The translations under genes and the position numbers were made by a program. A DNA stretch of 64,000 nt. Source: Azoarcus indigens. Lineage in GTDB: Bacteria; Pseudomonadota; Gammaproteobacteria; Burkholderiales; Rhodocyclaceae. The notes under the pieces were generated by a model. That model was not told the DNA's origin and did not search any database. It was given only the letters and a program-made list of their open reading frames with translations. The stretch spans positions 186,001 to 250,000 of the forward strand of contig NZ_SNVV01000002.1 of the NCBI RefSeq assembly GCF_004361735.1, written 5' to 3'. Below, one piece after another: positions 9,025-20,368 of the stretch (within the stretch, counting starts at the first letter, position 1; each line of letters begins with the position of its first letter).

Positions 9025-9384
9025 ATGGACGCCTACAACCCCTGTCTGGATTGCGGCATCTGCTGTACCCATTTCCGTATTTCCTTTTACTGGGGCGAGG
9101 GTGACGACGCGCCTGGCGGTTTTGTGCCGGCCGGCATGACCGAGCAACTCACGCCCCACCTGCGCTGCATGAAAGGCAGCAACGAGCTTCCCCGCCGCTG
9201 CTCGGCGCTGGGGGGCGAGGTCGGCAAACAGGTGTTCTGTACGATCTACGAGAACCGGCCGACGCCCTGCAGGGAGTTTCCCACCCACTTCGAGGATGGC
9301 ACGCCCAACCCGAAGTGCGACGAACTGCGCGCTGGTATCGGCCTGCCGCCCCTGCCGCATCTGCCGATGCCGCACGCCGCCTGA
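9025..9384 (+). CDS. YkgJ-type Cys-rich protein, second of two
   Basis: A 119-residue protein related to its upstream neighbour. It shows CLDCGICCTHFRISFYW, then RCMKGS, RCSALGG and CTIYENRPTPCREFP, and a last Cys in KCDEL. The Cys ladder is the same, but a longer insert follows the first motif (YWGEGDDAPGG). The ATG start places the first Cys motif at residue 8, as in the first copy; the frame is open further upstream, but that stretch overlaps the putative promoter and has no family resemblance. The gene is convergent with the Ap4A phosphorylase gene, 25 bases away. Role is unknown; metal chelation is the family proposal. Confidence 0.8.
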   Translation: MDAYNPCLDCGICCTHFRISFYWGEGDDAPGGFVPAGMTEQLTPHLRCMKGSNELPRRCSALGGEVGKQVFCTIYENRPTPCREFPTHFEDGTPNPKCDELRAGIGLPPLPHLPMPHAA

Positions 9385-9409
9385 ACGCCCTGGCGCATCA
9401 CGAGGCGCC

Positions 9410-10282
9410 TCAGCGGGGCAGCCCGACGCCGCGCAACACCGTAAACGGGCCCACCGCCCGCAACTCGTCGATCTGCTCCTGCCGGCGTACGAAGAGCGAG
9501 CCGGAGTAGCCCAGCGCGTTCACCGAAATATCCCGCCACTTCTCCGCACTGCGGGGAATCAGCAGCAGCCACTCATGAGTGAGCAGCAGGTTGTAGGGGG
9601 CTATCGCGTCCACCGCGGAGGAGAGCCCCATCAGTCCGCAGGCTTGGACATAGCAGTGCCGCAGCGTGCGGCCGGCGTCCTCCGCCTGCCAGGCCGAAGC
9701 CGGCAGGCGGACGAAGCAGTGTGCCCAGTCGAATACGCTGACCATGCCGCTTTCACCGGGGCGGCACTGCGGCAGATGGGGGGCGAAGGCCTCCAGCCCC
9801 GCGGGGGATGGCACCCACTGCAGGTGTTTGTGCGCCTGGCTGGCACCCGCCTCGGTGCCGCCATTGTAGAAACCCAGGCCGCCCAAGGGGCCCTGCACCC
9901 GTGCCAGTGCGGCGAAATCTCCGGCGGTCAGCGGGGCGGTCTGTGCTTCGAAGGCGCGGGTGATGATGAGCAGGTGGTTGGCGATCACCGGGTATTTGTT
10001 CAGCACCGCCAGATGGTGCTCGCCGAGGGCGGCCGCGGTGAGCTCTGGCTCTGGCGGCAGGAAGGGGTTGAAGCCCGGATCGCGCTTGCTTACTGCGGCG
10101 ACGCGGGCGGCGTCCTTGTGGGCGAGGGAGGAGACCCAGCGCACCGAGAAGCGGATGCCGGCTTCTTCCACCATCGTCTGTTCAGTGCGTATCGGTTGCA
10201 GGGCGCCGCTTTCCAGCGCGCGCTCGGTGCAGTCGGCCAACAGGCGGGCGAGGTCGGAGTCAGGCTGGAGCTGGCTGGTCAT
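9410..10282 (-). CDS. ATP adenylyltransferase (Ap4A phosphorylase)-like, HIT superfamily
   Basis: A 290-residue protein resembling diadenosine tetraphosphate phosphorylases, which split Ap4A with phosphate into ATP and ADP. The nucleotide-binding core shows NKYPVIANHLLIITRAFE and then QAHKHLQWVP, the variant histidine triad with the catalytic His. A C-terminal domain includes APYNLLLTHEWLLLIPRS. The start ATG is chosen because residues before it lack family character. The gene stands alone, convergent with ykgJ-2 and divergent from the S4-domain gene. Substrate preference (Ap4A, ADP-sulfurylase type) cannot be decided here. Confidence 0.8.
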   Translation of the reverse strand: MTSQLQPDSDLARLLADCTERALESGALQPIRTEQTMVEEAGIRFSVRWVSSLAHKDAARVAAVSKRDPGFNPFLPPEPELTAAALGEHHLAVLNKYPVIANHLLIITRAFEAQTAPLTAGDFAALARVQGPLGGLGFYNGGTEAGASQAHKHLQWVPSPAGLEAFAPHLPQCRPGESGMVSVFDWAHCFVRLPASAWQAEDAGRTLRHCYVQACGLMGLSSAVDAIAPYNLLLTHEWLLLIPRSAEKWRDISVNALGYSGSLFVRRQEQIDELRAVGPFTVLRGVGLPR

Positions 10283-10364
10283 CTGGGCATCCCGCGGGAG
10301 ACAATGCGCAATTCTGACATGAGGGATGGCGGTGTCCGCATCGACGTCCCCGCGGGAGCGACAA

Positions 10365-10577
10365 ATGCCGATTTCCTTCGCCATCCGTGGCGATTACATA
10401 CAGCTGGATCAACTTCTCAAGGCTGCGAACCTGGTCGATTCCGGTGGGGCAGCCCATGCCGCGGTCGAAGCCGGGCAGGTGAAGGTGGACGGCAAGGTGG
10501 AGATGCGCAAGCGGGCCAAGCTGCGGCCCGGTCAGCGCGTTTCCTTCGGCGGCACCGAGATCCGTCTGTCCGCCTAA
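10365..10577 (+). CDS. Small S4-domain RNA-binding protein
   Basis: A 70-residue protein made almost entirely of one S4 domain. DYIQLDQLLKAANLVDSGG is the first helix-turn, and AGQVKVDGKVEMRKRAKLRPG is the strand-turn typical of the YbcJ/RlbA-like group. S4 domains bind structured RNA, often rRNA or tRNA. The ATG at 10365 has GGGAG seven bases upstream and starts just before the domain. It is divergent from the Ap4A phosphorylase gene and convergent with the GST gene 16 bases away. Confidence 0.85.
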   Translation: MPISFAIRGDYIQLDQLLKAANLVDSGGAAHAAVEAGQVKVDGKVEMRKRAKLRPGQRVSFGGTEIRLSA

Positions 10578-10593
10578 GCCTCTTGAGTCTTGT

Positions 10594-11199
10594 TCAGGCG
10601 GTGAGGCCTTCCTGCTGCAGGGCGGCCTGCACTGCCGGACGGGCGCCGACCCGCTGCTGGAAGGCGAGTAGCGCGGGCCAGGGCGAGAGGTCGAAGCCGA
10701 CCTTGGCTCCCCAGCTCATCACGGTGAAGAGATAGGCGTCGGCCACGCTGAAGCACTCGCCCAGCAGGTAGTCGTGGCTTTGCAGGTGGGTGGCGACGTA
10801 GGTGAAGCGGCGCTTGAGGTTGGCGATGGCCACTTCACGCCACTCTTCCGACTGGGCGCGGAACAGCGGGCTGAAGGATTTGTGCAGTTCGGTGCCGATG
10901 AAGTTCAGCCACTCGTGCAGGCGGCTGCGTTCCCGGGTGCCCCAGGGTGGCGCCAGCTGGGCGTCAGGGCGCAGGTCCGCCAGGTACTGGACGATGGCCG
11001 GGCCTTCGGTCAGCAACTCGCCGTCGTCCAGTAGCAGCGCCGGTACGTAGCCCTTGGGGTTGATGGCGGCGAAGTCTTCGCCGTGTTCGGTGAGTTTGGT
11101 CTTCAGATCCACCCGGACCAGTTCGGCGTCCAGGCCGGCCTCCAGCAGGACGATGTGTGGGGACAGGTTGCAGGCGCCGGGGCTGTAATAGAGCTTCAC
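10594..11199 (-). CDS. Glutathione S-transferase, beta class
   Basis: A 201-residue cytosolic glutathione S-transferase. The N-terminal thioredoxin fold reads LYYSPGACNLSPHIVL, where the Cys at position 10 is the beta-class catalytic residue. The cis-Pro lies in KGYVPALLL, the glutathione-gamma-glutamyl contact in LTEGPAIVQYL, and the N-capping box in FSVADAYLF of the helical domain. The start is GTG, with AGGAG ten bases upstream, and it overlaps the stop of the potassium-channel gene as GTGA, so the two are translated as one operon. Confidence 0.93.
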   Translation of the reverse strand: MKLYYSPGACNLSPHIVLLEAGLDAELVRVDLKTKLTEHGEDFAAINPKGYVPALLLDDGELLTEGPAIVQYLADLRPDAQLAPPWGTRERSRLHEWLNFIGTELHKSFSPLFRAQSEEWREVAIANLKRRFTYVATHLQSHDYLLGECFSVADAYLFTVMSWGAKVGFDLSPWPALLAFQQRVGARPAVQAALQQEGLTA

Positions 11200-12965
11200 G
11201 TTTCTTGTTCTCCTGATTTCGATGGGGTTGCGTGCGGCTTGCGCCGGCGGGAAAGGTACTCCCAGACGAGCCCACCCGGCAGATCTTCGCCGGTGAGCAC
11301 ATAGTTGAGGGCGTGTTCGTTGGTCAGCGTCAGCGCCAGTTCGGCGCGCGCGCCACCGCGACCGACCAGCAGCAACTCGTCGCCCGGCTGCAATACCAGA
11401 TCGGACGCGGGGATCAGCCTGGGGGCCTCGTCGTCCCGCCGCAGGTAGAGCACTTCGCAGCCGAGCGCCTCGTAGCGGTTGCCCGGCGAGCACAGCAGCA
11501 TGCCCAGGGTGACGCGTTCGCCGCGCATCAGCCGGCGGTACAGCGCTGGCGTGCGGACGAGGTTGATGCGCTCGCTCCACACCCGCGGCACTTCCCAACC
11601 GAAGCGGCGCGTCATCCGTTCCAGTACCCAGGCGCACCATTCCTCGTCGCGCTGGCGGATCTCGGCGAGGAAGGGCGCCAGCAGCGGCGTGCCGAGGATG
11701 GCCAGGCACTCGTTGGCGACGATCTCGCTCGGCACCACGGTAATGTCGGACTCGAAGGCGTCGAACAGGGCGTGGTTGGTGTAGTGGTTCTGCCGCAGCA
11801 CCACGTACAGCCTGGGATTGAGTGCGCGGGCGGTGACGGCGATGGAGAGGTTGTCCACGTCGCTGCCGGTGCCGGCGACGATGCCCACCGCCTCGCCGAC
11901 CCCGGCCTGGCGCAGTGCATCCGCTCCGGTGCCTTCGCCCTGAACCCAGGTGTGCTCCGGGTCCTGCCGGGGCGAGCGGTCGATAATGGTGAGCGGCACC
12001 GCCTGGGATTTCATCGCGTCCACCATCACCCGGCCGAAGCGGCCGTGGCCGCAGATGATCCAGCGTCCGCGTGGTGGATTGCGGTGATGGATGACGGTGC
12101 TGCCCGGCTGGCCGGTGAGCCAGGCGAGCAGGTGCCAGGCGGCCGGCGAATGCAAGGCCAGCGCGAGGTATTCGCCGAATTTCTCGAAGGGATTGATGAT
12201 GTGGCGGGTGCCGAAGGAAGCCATGTTGGCCGCCACCTCGGCGCTTTCGGCGCGGCACAGCGCCGGCAGGTGGGGTGCCAGCAGGCGGGCGGCGATGGCG
12301 ATGGCGAGGTTGGCGTTGTCGTCGTTGGTCAGCGCCATCACGCCCACGCAGCTGCGGTGGGTGAGGCCGGCGAACTCCAGGGTTTCCGGGTTGCGGGCGT
12401 CGGCGGTGAGGGCGGGCACGTCGGCGGCGTAGGTGTGCAGGTCGATCTCGCCGACCTTGCTTTCGTCCAGCTCGATGACAACCGCGCGGTAGCCGAGGCG
12501 GTCCAGGGCGCGGCAGATAAGGCGGCCGGTCTCGCCATAGCCGCAGACGAGGTAGAAGGGTTCGCGCAGCCGCCGCACCGCGCGCACGAAGCGCTGCATC
12601 TGGATGGCCTGCTGCAGGTTGCGGTCGCCCAGCAGCGCGAACACCGTGCCCAGCGTATAGGCCCAGCCGATCACCGACAGGTAGATGCAGAACATCACCC
12701 ACAGCCGCTGCTGCTCGGAGAAGGCGTGCGGAATCTCGCCAAAGCCGATGGTGGTGGCGGTGTAGCTGATGAAGTAGAAGGCATGGAAGAAGCTGAGCCG
12801 GGTGGGCTGGCCGTCGGCATCCACGCCGGGGATCAGCGTCAGCCCGAAGACGGACACCGCGATGATGACGATGAGCACGATCAGCGGCGCCCGCAGGCGG
12901 CGCATGATCAGGAAGAAGATGCTGTGGTGCCGCGGCAGCGGGGCGAGCGCGCGGGCGGGCTTCAC
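11196..12965 (-). CDS. Potassium channel protein with two RCK (TrkA-N/TrkA-C) units
   Basis: A 589-residue inner-membrane protein. Residues 21-130 form a two-helix ion channel module: helix LIVLIVIIAVSVFGL, pore helix and filter TTIGFG at 71-76, and a second helix near 90-112. Two Rossmann RCK repeats follow, with VCGYGETGRLICRAL near 140 and IICGHGRFGRVMVDAM near 305, each followed by a TrkA-C-like stretch. TIGFG is the K+ filter in the Gly-Phe-Gly variant. Tandem RCKs in one chain resemble the human BK and bacterial GsuK channels, which gate with nucleotides or Ca2+; that is family knowledge, not shown here. It sits between the DUF6394 gene and the GST gene. Confidence 0.88.
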   Translation of the reverse strand: MKPARALAPLPRHHSIFFLIMRRLRAPLIVLIVIIAVSVFGLTLIPGVDADGQPTRLSFFHAFYFISYTATTIGFGEIPHAFSEQQRLWVMFCIYLSVIGWAYTLGTVFALLGDRNLQQAIQMQRFVRAVRRLREPFYLVCGYGETGRLICRALDRLGYRAVVIELDESKVGEIDLHTYAADVPALTADARNPETLEFAGLTHRSCVGVMALTNDDNANLAIAIAARLLAPHLPALCRAESAEVAANMASFGTRHIINPFEKFGEYLALALHSPAAWHLLAWLTGQPGSTVIHHRNPPRGRWIICGHGRFGRVMVDAMKSQAVPLTIIDRSPRQDPEHTWVQGEGTGADALRQAGVGEAVGIVAGTGSDVDNLSIAVTARALNPRLYVVLRQNHYTNHALFDAFESDITVVPSEIVANECLAILGTPLLAPFLAEIRQRDEEWCAWVLERMTRRFGWEVPRVWSERINLVRTPALYRRLMRGERVTLGMLLCSPGNRYEALGCEVLYLRRDDEAPRLIPASDLVLQPGDELLLVGRGGARAELALTLTNEHALNYVLTGEDLPGGLVWEYLSRRRKPHATPSKSGEQET

Positions 12966-12976
12966 GGCGGCCGGGC

Positions 12977-13360
12977 TCAGCGGCGCTGCATGATGGTTTC
13001 GGCGATCAGGATGATCACCGAGACGACGTTGGCGAAGAGGGCGCCGCCGGACAGCGAGACTACCCGCGCGGTCATCTCCGACGTCATGCCGCTGCCGGTG
13101 ATGTGGGCGGCGTAGCCCCAGGTGAGGGCGGCGGCGATGAGCTGCAGGTCGGCCACCAGGCTGGTGGCGAGGTGCACCGCACCGATCTGGGTGCGGTCGC
13201 CGAACTTGAGCACCGTGGCGATCAGGCTGACGACCAGCGCGGCGAACAGTTCGTAGACGTCATGGTGGGCCGGGTCGCCGATGTCGCCGACGAAGAAGCC
13301 GAAGTTCAGCGTCGCCGCCAGCACGATGAAGAAGCCGAAGATCACCTTCTCGAGGTTCAT
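12977..13360 (-). CDS. DUF6394 family membrane protein
   Basis: A 127-residue protein with three or four hydrophobic segments: VIFGFFIVLAATLNFGFFVG, LFAALVVSLIATVLKFG, the LATSLVADLQLIAAALTWG helix, and GGALFANVVSVIILIAE. GDIGDPAHHDVYELF joins the first two. I recognise this as the uncharacterised DUF6394 group. It starts the three-gene operon with the RCK potassium channel 11 bases downstream, which suggests, but does not show, a channel accessory role. The ATG follows a GC-rich purine stretch without a strong Shine-Dalgarno. Confidence 0.75.
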   Translation of the reverse strand: MNLEKVIFGFFIVLAATLNFGFFVGDIGDPAHHDVYELFAALVVSLIATVLKFGDRTQIGAVHLATSLVADLQLIAAALTWGYAAHITGSGMTSEMTARVVSLSGGALFANVVSVIILIAETIMQRR

Positions 13361-13459
13361 GTCGCCGCGCTCGTATGTGGAGTGGGTGGAATAAGGCCGG
13401 GTGGGTGAAGCCGGCGGATTATAGGCAGAGAGCGTTCCTCTCCGGCGCGCAGCGCGGCG

Positions 13460-13846
13460 TCATTCCAGCATGTCGCCGTCCACATAGAACCAGCGTTCGT
13501 CCTCGCGCACGAAGCGGCTGTTCTCGTGCAGCCGGTGGGCGCGGCCGCCGACGCGGTAGCGGGCGAGGAATTCCACCTCGGCGCGGTTTGGGGCGGTGTC
13601 GCGGTGACGGAGGATGCGCAGGCCTATCCACTTCGCCGGCGCGCTGTCGTCCAGGTCCAGCGTCACCGGCCGGGTGGTGGCGTGCCAGGTGGCCAGCAGG
13701 TAGTCGGCGTTGCGCTGGGCGTAGGCAGTGTAGCGGGAGCGCATCAGGCGCTCGGCGGTGGGCGCGGGCTGGGCGCCGGCGATCAGTGGGCCGCAGCAGG
13801 CGGACAGCGGCTGGCCGGATTCGCAGGGGCAGGGGAGGGATTTCAT
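13460..13846 (-). CDS. YchJ-like UPF0225 family protein with N-terminal SEC-C motif
   Basis: A 128-residue protein that begins with the SEC-C zinc motif CPCESGQPLSACCGP at residues 6-20. The YchJ (NTF2-like) domain follows, with RLMRSRYTAYAQRNADYLL and EVEFLARYRVGGRAH. The ATG is fixed by the conserved MKSLPCPC N-terminus. Function is unknown in the family, although the zinc motif is shared with SecA and with the UPF0149 protein earlier in the window. It stands alone on the minus strand between acnA and the channel operon. Confidence 0.88.
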   Translation of the reverse strand: MKSLPCPCESGQPLSACCGPLIAGAQPAPTAERLMRSRYTAYAQRNADYLLATWHATTRPVTLDLDDSAPAKWIGLRILRHRDTAPNRAEVEFLARYRVGGRAHRLHENSRFVREDERWFYVDGDMLE

Positions 13847-13965
13847 CGAGTCGTGTGCGTGGGCGGAAAGGAAACGGGGAAAGCCGCGATGGCCTTCCCC
13901 GGATTGTCGCCCAGGCGAGGGGCGGCGCGCCAAGCGGATTGCCTGGCGCGGAGGCCGGCCTGCAA

Positions 13966-16671
<2,706 letters not shown>

Positions 16672-16808
16672 GGTTTCTTCTCCTCGATATTGTCGCCCTG
16701 TGCGGCTGGCCGTTCCGGCCGGACAGGCGGACCGAAAAACATCAATCCGACCCCTTTCATAGCCGGATGTTCCTCCTCGCGCACCTGTCGCCATCCATTG
16801 TGCAGGAG

Positions 16809-16814
16809 TAGAAT
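16809..16814 (+). promoter_or_regulatory. Candidate -10 element of acnB (upstream promoter)
   Basis: TAGAAT followed by CCGCG, a -10 form that recurs before several genes in this window. A weak CTGTCG lies 18 bases upstream as a -35. It would give a leader of about 140 bases that includes the operator-like repeat at 16867. A second possible -10, TATAAT at 16882-16887, directly follows that repeat. Confidence 0.35.
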
Positions 16815-16866
16815 CCGCGACCCGGAGCGTGTTGCGCGGTGCATTGTGCGTTGCACCGCCCCGCGA

Positions 16867-16880
16867 GTCTTATAAAAGAC
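16867..16880. promoter_or_regulatory. Operator-like inverted repeat GTCTT-N4-AAGAC between acnA and acnB
   Basis: GTCTTATAAAAGAC has perfect five-base arms around ATAA. It is one base away from a TATAAT box and 79 bases before the acnB start. Twelve of 14 bases are identical with the core of the large palindrome between mdh and gntR at 31275-31288. AT-rich repeats of this kind are rare in this GC-rich sequence. I infer that it is a binding site of the GntR-family protein encoded at 31337. Confidence 0.6.
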
Positions 16881-16958
16881 ATATAATCCGTTTCGCGCCG
16901 AACGGGCGAACCCCGCTCGGAACCCCTGCCAACGTCACGAATATGGAAGGACGTCGCC

Positions 16959-19556
16959 GTGCTTGAAGCCTACCGTGCCCATGTTGCCGAGCGTGCTGCC
17001 CTCGGCATTCCGCCGCTGCCCCTGAACAAGCAGCAGACCGTCGAACTGGTCCAACTCCTGCAAAGCCCGCCGTCTGGCGAGGAGGCTTTCCTGGTCGACC
17101 TGCTGACCCATCGCGTGCCGGCCGGTGTGGACGATGCGGCCAAGGTGAAGGCGGAGTTCCTCGCCAAGGTCGCCAAGGGCGAGACGGCCTGTGGGCTCGT
17201 TTCCCGCGCCAAGGCCACCGAGCTGCTGGGAACCATGCTGGGCGGCTTCAACATCAAGCCGCTGATCGATCTGCTGGCCGATGCCGAAGTAGGCACGGTG
17301 GCCGCGGAGGGGCTGAAGAAGACCCTGCTGATGTTCGATTACTTCCACGACGTCAAGGAACTGGCTGCAGGCGGTAACGCCAATGCCAAGGCGGTGATGC
17401 AGTCCTGGGCCGACGCCGAGTGGTTCACCAGCCGCCCGGAAGTTCCGGCCTCGCAGAAGCTCACCGTGTTCAAGGTCACCGGCGAAACCAATACCGACGA
17501 TCTCTCTCCGGCGCCGGACGCCTGGTCCCGCCCGGACATCCCGCTGCACGCGCTGGCGATGCTGAAGAACCCGCGTCCGGGCATCACCCCGGAAGAAGCC
17601 GGTGTGCGTGGCCCGGTCAAGTTCCTGGAAGATCTCAAGGCCAAGGGCAACCTGGTCGCCTACGTCGGCGACGTGGTCGGCACCGGTTCCTCCCGCAAGT
17701 CCGCCACCAACTCGGTGCTGTGGTTCACCGGCGAGGACATCCCCTTCGTGCCGAACAAGCGCTTCGGCGGCGTCTGCCTGGGCTCCAAGATCGCCCCCAT
17801 CTTCTTCAACACCATGGAAGACGCGGGCGCGCTGCCGATCGAGATCGACGCCGGCCAGATGGACATGGGCGACGAGATCGAACTGAAGGTCGACCAGGCT
17901 TCCGGCAAGGTCACCGCGCTGAAGAACGGCGGCGTGATCGCCGAATCGCAACTGAAGACCCTGGTGATCCTCGACGAAGTGCGCGCCGGCGGCCGCATTC
18001 CGCTGATCATCGGCCGCGGCCTCACTTCCAAGGCGCGTGAAGCGCTGGGCCTGCCGCCCTCCACCCTGTTCCGCCTGCCGCAGGCGCCGAACGACTCCGG
18101 CAAGGGCTTCTCGCTGGCACAGAAGATGGTCGGCCGCGCCTGCGGTCTGCCGGAAGGCCAGGGCATCCGCCCGGGCACCTACTGCGAACCCAAGATGACC
18201 ACCGTCGGCTCGCAGGACACCACCGGCCCGATGACCCGCGACGAACTGAAGGACCTCGCCTGCCTCGGCTTCTCCGCCGACATGGTGATGCAGTCCTTCT
18301 GCCACACCGCGGCCTACCCCAAGCTGGTCGACGTCAAGATGCACCGCGAGCTACCGAGCTTCATCAGCACCCGCGGCGGCGTGGCGCTGCGTCCGGGCGA
18401 TGGCGTGATCCACTCCTGGCTCAACCGCCTGCTGCTGCCGGACACCGTCGGCACCGGCGGTGACAGCCACACCCGCTTCCCCATCGGCATCTCCTTCCCG
18501 GCCGGTTCCGGCCTGGTCGCCTTCGCCGCCGCCACCGGCGTGATGCCGCTGGACATGCCGGAATCCGTGCTGGTGCGCTTCAAGGGCACGATGCAGCCGG
18601 GCGTCACCCTGCGTGACCTGGTGAACGCGATTCCGCTGTATGCGATCAAGCAAGGCCTGCTGACCGTCGAGAAGAAGGGCAAGAAGAACATCTTCTCCGG
18701 CCGCATCCTGGAAATCGAAGGTCTGCCCGACCTGAAGGTGGAACAGGCCTTCGAACTGACCGACGCCTCCGCCGAGCGCTCCGCCGCCGGCTGCACGGTG
18801 CACCTGAACAAGGCGCCCATCGTCGAGTACATGAACTCCAACATCACGCTGATGAAGTGGATGATCGCCAACGGCTACGAGGATGCCCGCACCCTCAAGC
18901 GCCGCATCAAGGCGATGGAGGAGTGGATCGCCAAGGGTGAACTGCTGAAGGGCGATGCCGACGCCGAGTACGCGGCGGTGATCGACATCGACCTGGCCGA
19001 CATCAAGGAGCCCATCGTCGCCTGCCCGAACGACCCGGACGATGTGAAGCTGCTGTCCGAAGTCGCCGGCGACAAGATCGACGAAGTCTTCATCGGCTCG
19101 TGCATGACCAACATCGGCCACTTCCGCGCTGCCGGCAAGGTGCTGGACGGCAAGTCCGACATCCCGACCCGCCTGTGGATCGCTCCGCCCACCAAGATGG
19201 ACGCGATGATCCTCAACGAGGAAGGCTATTACGGCGTGCTGGGCAAGTCCGGCGCCCGCATGGAGATGCCGGGCTGCTCGCTGTGCATGGGCAACCAGGC
19301 GCAGATCCGCAAGGGCAGCACCGCGATGTCCACCTCCACCCGCAACTTCCCGAACCGCCTGGGCATAGACACCCGTGTCTACCTGGGTTCGGCGGAGCTG
19401 TCGGCGGTGTGCGCGCTGATGGGCAAGATTCCCACCGTCGAGGAATACCTGGCGCAAGTCGAGGTGGTGAACAAGAAGGCTGCGGATATCTACCGTTACA
19501 TGAACTTCGACCAGATCGAAGAATTCCGTAACGTGGCGGATACCGTCGAAGTTTGA
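16959..19556 (+). CDS. acnB: Aconitate hydratase B (bifunctional aconitase/2-methylisocitrate dehydratase type)
   Basis: Aconitase B is the main TCA-cycle aconitase of proteobacteria and also accepts 2-methylisocitrate in some species. The 865 residues match the family. The N-terminal HEAT-like domain ([19 protein letters not shown]) is followed by the swivelling domain with [13 protein letters not shown], then the cluster-binding core with [17 protein letters not shown] and [12 protein letters not shown]. The GTG start has AAGGA nine bases upstream and gives exactly the conserved N-terminus. It is divergent from acnA, with an operator-like repeat between them, and is followed by a strong terminator. 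Confidence 0.97.
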   Translation: MLEAYRAHVAERAALGIPPLPLNKQQTVELVQLLQSPPSGEEAFLVDLLTHRVPAGVDDAAKVKAEFLAKVAKGETACGLVSRAKATELLGTMLGGFNIKPLIDLLADAEVGTVAAEGLKKTLLMFDYFHDVKELAAGGNANAKAVMQSWADAEWFTSRPEVPASQKLTVFKVTGETNTDDLSPAPDAWSRPDIPLHALAMLKNPRPGITPEEAGVRGPVKFLEDLKAKGNLVAYVGDVVGTGSSRKSATNSVLWFTGEDIPFVPNKRFGGVCLGSKIAPIFFNTMEDAGALPIEIDAGQMDMGDEIELKVDQASGKVTALKNGGVIAESQLKTLVILDEVRAGGRIPLIIGRGLTSKAREALGLPPSTLFRLPQAPNDSGKGFSLAQKMVGRACGLPEGQGIRPGTYCEPKMTTVGSQDTTGPMTRDELKDLACLGFSADMVMQSFCHTAAYPKLVDVKMHRELPSFISTRGGVALRPGDGVIHSWLNRLLLPDTVGTGGDSHTRFPIGISFPAGSGLVAFAAATGVMPLDMPESVLVRFKGTMQPGVTLRDLVNAIPLYAIKQGLLTVEKKGKKNIFSGRILEIEGLPDLKVEQAFELTDASAERSAAGCTVHLNKAPIVEYMNSNITLMKWMIANGYEDARTLKRRIKAMEEWIAKGELLKGDADAEYAAVIDIDLADIKEPIVACPNDPDDVKLLSEVAGDKIDEVFIGSCMTNIGHFRAAGKVLDGKSDIPTRLWIAPPTKMDAMILNEEGYYGVLGKSGARMEMPGCSLCMGNQAQIRKGSTAMSTSTRNFPNRLGIDTRVYLGSAELSAVCALMGKIPTVEEYLAQVEVVNKKAADIYRYMNFDQIEEFRNVADTVEV

Positions 19557-19607
19557 GGTAGAGGGAGCACGAGCGGGACGCCAAAGTAGCGTACCTGCCG
19601 CTTTTGG

Positions 19608-19643
19608 AACGCCCTTGCCGGGTTGCCGGCAGGGGCGTTTTTT
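19608..19643 (+). terminator. Rho-independent terminator of acnB
   Basis: AACGCCC-t-TGCCGG and CCGGCA-g-GGGCGTT form a 13-pair stem with a GTTG loop, followed by a run of T. It lies 51 bases after the acnB stop. Confidence 0.92.
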
Positions 19644-19721
19644 CATTCCTGCGACCGGGCTGTCATCTTGCAGCCATGCGGCCGTTCTATATATGCACCC
19701 CATCGGAACAGGATGGTGCGA

Positions 19722-20234
19722 ATGGACGCGGCAACGGTCTTCGGCAAAACCCCTCTCGGCGATCAGGAACTGGGCGGTGGTGAGCGCCGCCTGCCGCAAC
19801 GCCTGCGCAATGTGCTGATCCTGGTGAATGGCAGCCGGCCTATAGGCGAGTTGCTCACCCTGATGCCCGCCGCCACCCTGTTGCCGGCCTTGCGGGCGCT
19901 GGAGCAGCACGGGCATATCCGCTGTCTTGCCGAGACCGCAGAGCCGCCAGGAGGGATGGCTGCGCGCCCGTCAGACGCGCCGCCTGTCATGGCCGTACCC
20001 GTCTGGATGGAAAATGCGCGGCAGGCAGGGCGGGTGGCGCTGGAGCGCCACGCCGGCGAAGCGGGGGCGGTGATCGCCCGGCGGCTGCAGCACGTCCGCC
20101 GGCCAGGCGAGCTGAGGATGGAATTGCAGCGGCTGGGGCATCACCTGGAACGCTTTGCCGGGCCGGCGGCTGCTCAGGGCTTCACCGCGGAAATGGCGGC
20201 GTATCTGGATAGGGAGCCGACGCTGGAGAGCTGA
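19722..20234 (+). CDS. Hypothetical protein, possible winged-helix N-terminus
   Basis: I do not recognise this 170-residue protein with certainty. Residues 15-70 (RRLPQRLRNVLILVNGSRP, then GELLTLMPAATLLPALRALE and HGHI) read like the compact helical or winged-helix domain seen in some betaproteobacterial signalling proteins, where a LLxLVDGxR strand precedes helices. A Pro/Ala-rich linker follows, then about 80 residues of Arg-rich helix. No signal peptide or membrane segment is visible. The ATG at 19722 follows AGGATGG; an ATG nine bases earlier is possible. It is flanked by the acnB terminator and the DUF3014 gene, with no clear operon partner. Confidence 0.55.
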   Translation: MDAATVFGKTPLGDQELGGGERRLPQRLRNVLILVNGSRPIGELLTLMPAATLLPALRALEQHGHIRCLAETAEPPGGMAARPSDAPPVMAVPVWMENARQAGRVALERHAGEAGAVIARRLQHVRRPGELRMELQRLGHHLERFAGPAAAQGFTAEMAAYLDREPTLES

Positions 20235-20368
20235 TGCCCGGGGCGTTCACTGCCGCGGAAGCACGGGCGAAGGCTTGTTGATGCGCCGGCGGCTAGACCG
20301 AGGGAGCGGAACGTCTGCCGGTCCCAGGTCTCTCACCTTCCGCATACGGCGTTTCAGGAGAAGCGGAA

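Noticed and set aside
16851-16887. TTGCAC and TATAAT as an acnB promoter
   Set aside because: The spacer is 25 bases, too long for sigma-70; only the -10 or the alternative TAGAAT at 16809 remains plausible.
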